From Streptomyces sp. S465 (lineage in GTDB: Bacteria > Actinomycetota > Actinomycetes > Streptomycetales > Streptomycetaceae): a stretch of DNA of 64,000 nt. This document shows positions 62,252-64,000 of this stretch, piece after piece. The stretch lies in the NCBI RefSeq assembly GCF_026898115.1, contig NZ_CP114036.1, positions 4,272,001-4,336,000 on the forward strand, written 5' to 3'. Both the position numbers and the translations under genes were made by a program. The notes under the pieces are model-generated. The model was not told where the DNA came from, did no database searches, and saw nothing but the letters and a program-made list of their open reading frames with translations. The number at the start of each line of letters is the position of its first letter. Position 1 is the first letter of the stretch.

Positions 62252-63375
62252 GCCGCACCCGCCACGATCGCGACGGCGTTGACGCCGCCGAAGCCGAAGC
62301 CGTTGACCTGGGCCACCCGGACCGGTGCGGTGAGCGGACGGTCACTGACCAGCCGCAGCCCCTCGCCCTCGGGCAGCGGCTCGGTGAGGTTGGCGATCGG
62401 CGGTATCCGGCCGCTCTCGACCGACCGGAGCGCCACGATCAGGCTCATCAGCCCGGCGGAGCCGGAGGTGTGCCCGGTCAGTGCCTTGATCCCGGTGAAG
62501 GCGGGGGAGGCGCCCTTGAACACCTCGGCCACCGCCTCCGCCTCGGTGCGGTCGTTGAGCGGCGTTCCGGTGGCGTGCAGCACCACCAGGTCGATGTCCT
62601 CGGGGCGGCTGCCCGCCGCCCGCTGGGCCTGTTCGATGGAGGCCCGCACCCCGTCCGCGTCGGGCGCGGTCTGGTGGTAGGCGTCGCAGTTGACCGCGAC
62701 CGAGCGCAGCCAGCCGCGGACCGGACGCCCGGCCGCCGGCTCGCGGCGCAGCACGATCGCCGCGGCGCCCTCGCCGAGGATGGTCCCCTGCCGGTCCCGG
62801 TCGAAGGGGCGCACCTGCGGCGGCGGGTCGAACTGCACCCGGTCGGCGAGGCCGAACATGGACTCGGTCACCGTGTCGCAGCCGGCCACGATCACCGTGT
62901 CGGTCTCGCCCTGTGCCAGCAGGTCCCAGCCGAGCGCCAGCGCGTAGAGCGAGGCGGAGCAGGCACCGGCGAAGGTGTGGGTGTCGTACGCGCCGAAGCG
63001 GCGGCGCAGCGCGGGCCCGAAGTCGAGGCCGTCCGCGGTGAAGGGGACGCCGTCGCGCCACCACAGCTCCAGCGAGCGCAGCTCCCGCAGCCCGGTGCCG
63101 ACCAGCACCGGGACCCCGCCGAGGTCGTCGGGGAGCCCGGCGTCCGCGGCGGCCTGGCGCACCGCCTCCATCAGGAAGCGGGTGGCGCGGCCGGGTTCGT
63201 CGCCGTCGCCGGTGCGGTCGTCGATCTCGAAGAGCTGCCGTGCGGTGAACCGCCGCTCGTCGAAGCCGCGCAGCGGCCCGATGCCGCTGCGGCCCTCGCA
63301 CAGGGACGCGAAGATCTCGTCGGGGTCGTCGCCGATGCTGGCGATGGCGCCGATACCGGTGATCGGGAAGCTCAT
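62248..63375 (-). CDS. Beta-ketoacyl-ACP synthase (KAS II type, active)
   Basis: A 375-residue ketosynthase with the full triad: Cys139 in THTFAGACSASLYAL, His267 in LHATGTPLND and His302 in LTGHTSGSAG. Also FDRDRQGTILGEGAAAIVLR and GFGFGGVNAVAIV. It elongates ACP-bound chains with malonyl-ACP. Overlaps the genes on both sides by 4 nt. Sequence is closer to KS of highly reducing type II systems (ishigamide-type) than to housekeeping FabF, as judged by eye. Confidence 0.9.
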   Translation of the reverse strand: MSFPITGIGAIASIGDDPDEIFASLCEGRSGIGPLRGFDERRFTARQLFEIDDRTGDGDEPGRATRFLMEAVRQAAADAGLPDDLGGVPVLVGTGLRELRSLELWWRDGVPFTADGLDFGPALRRRFGAYDTHTFAGACSASLYALALGWDLLAQGETDTVIVAGCDTVTESMFGLADRVQFDPPPQVRPFDRDRQGTILGEGAAAIVLRREPAAGRPVRGWLRSVAVNCDAYHQTAPDADGVRASIEQAQRAAGSRPEDIDLVVLHATGTPLNDRTEAEAVAEVFKGASPAFTGIKALTGHTSGSAGLMSLIVALRSVESGRIPPIANLTEPLPEGEGLRLVSDRPLTAPVRVAQVNGFGFGGVNAVAIVAGAA

Positions 63376-64000
63376 GAGCCGCTCCGCGATCCCGCCGGGG
63401 TCCCGCTGCCGGCCTCGGCCTGCTCGGCTCCCCTGGCTTCCTTGGCCTGCTCGGCCTCCTCGTCGCCCTCGTACTTGCCGAGGATGACGATGGCGTTGTT
63501 GCCGCCGAAGGCCAGGCCGTTGTTCTGGACGACCCGCAGATCGGCGTCGACGGCCTGGTTGGGCACGCAGTCGATCTCGCACTCGGGGTCGGTCACCGTG
63601 TGGTTGATGGTCGGCGGGATGAAGCCGTGGGTGATGGCGAGTCCGCAGGCGATCGCGCCCAGGGCGCTGGCGGCGCCCATGGTGTGTCCCAGCATGGACT
63701 TCAGGGAGATGGTGCGCGGTGTCGCGGCATCGAAGACCTGGCGGATCGCCCGGGACTCGGTGATGTCATTGGCCTTGGTGCCGGTGCCGTGGGCCGAGAT
63801 CAGGTCGACCTCTTCCGGTTTGACCCCGGCGTTGTTCAGGGCGAGCTCCATGCACGCGGCGACGCTGTCCCCGTTGGGCGCCACCTGGTGGTAGGCGTCG
63901 CAGTTGAGGCCGTAGCCGAGCACCTCGGCGTAGATACGGGCGCCGCGCGCCAGCGCCGACTCCAGGCTCTCCAGCACCAGCACCCCGGCGCCCTCGCCGG
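63372..64000 (-). CDS. Beta-ketoacyl-ACP synthase, 5' part beyond the window
   Basis: About 209 C-terminal residues of a KAS II-type enzyme; the frame is open to the window edge (PGEGAGVLVLESLESALARG). His motifs SAHGTGTKANDITESRAI and KSMLGHTMGAASALGAIACG are intact, then DCVPNQ and NNGLAFGGNNAIVILG. The active-site Cys lies outside the window. The last 28 residues are a charged, repetitive tail (DEEAEQAKEARGAEQAEAGS). ATGA overlap with the next KS. Confidence 0.9.
   Translation of the reverse strand, partial: GEGAGVLVLESLESALARGARIYAEVLGYGLNCDAYHQVAPNGDSVAACMELALNNAGVKPEEVDLISAHGTGTKANDITESRAIRQVFDAATPRTISLKSMLGHTMGAASALGAIACGLAITHGFIPPTINHTVTDPECEIDCVPNQAVDADLRVVQNNGLAFGGNNAIVILGKYEGDEEAEQAKEARGAEQAEAGSGTPAGSRSGS

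Overview
The window is high-GC actinobacterial DNA, almost certainly from a Streptomyces chromosome. Evidence: third-position GC bias; GTG starts; leaderless promoters with a TANNNT box 6-7 nt before the start; rare TTA codons; mycothiol-dependent enzymes; a DasR-type site before nagKA; a lone groEL2-type chaperonin next to a cold-shock gene; the diguanylate cyclase CdgB; and DUF3263/DUF4031 proteins. The order murQ - groEL2 - csp - moaD-like - thrC - gpgS - otsA - otsB - nagK - nagA - cdgB is, as I recall it, that of the Streptomyces core chromosome.

Layout. (1) 1-31,050, mostly core: MFS exporter; DUF4031 pair; MurR/MurQ for N-acetylmuramate recycling; GroEL2 under tandem CIRCE elements; cold-shock protein; sulfur carrier and threonine synthase; glucosyl-phosphoglycerate and trehalose synthesis (gpgS, otsA, otsB); orphan sugar-binding lipoprotein; GlcNAc kinase and deacetylase with a DasR site; PfkB kinase; ABC1/UbiB kinase; CBM-like membrane protein; CdgB. 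Then two catabolic sets follow: a MarR regulator divergent from an extradiol dioxygenase over four identical-type palindromes, and a PucR regulator with a two-component flavin monooxygenase. ArfB and TerD close the region.
(2) 31,602-35,950, an integrated element bounded by exact 22-bp copies of the 3' end of terD. It holds an integrase remnant, a TPR regulator, an operon of overlapping micro-genes, a frameshifted glycine-rich-domain gene and an atypical kinase.
(3) 35,950-44,600: accessory reductases, a decayed kinase, a TetR/alcohol dehydrogenase pair, a secreted M4 protease, the mycothiol formaldehyde-detoxification pair and two unknown genes.
(4) 44,627-64,000 (continues past the right edge): a biosynthetic gene cluster, nearly all on the minus strand with many 4-base overlaps. 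It combines a highly reducing type II (FabF-like) polyketide system (two apparently active ketosynthases, two Cys-less partners, FabG reductase, double-hotdog dehydratase, double-hotdog thioesterase-like protein, alpha/beta hydrolase, type II thioesterase) with an L-2,3-diaminopropionate supply (SbnA-like, SbnB-like, SerA-like), a stand-alone adenylation-carrier NRPS, a TauD-type oxygenase and an HCCA-isomerase-like protein. It is controlled by an IclR and two paralogous LuxR-type regulators, one with a TTA codon.

Inferred product logic for region 4: a conjugated, possibly cis/trans-isomerised polyene acyl chain joined to a Dap-derived unit that may be hydroxylated on its carrier protein. I could not match this gene set to a product from memory. 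It is the best candidate here for an undescribed pathway. Limits: domain calls are from reading sequence by eye; no searches were run.
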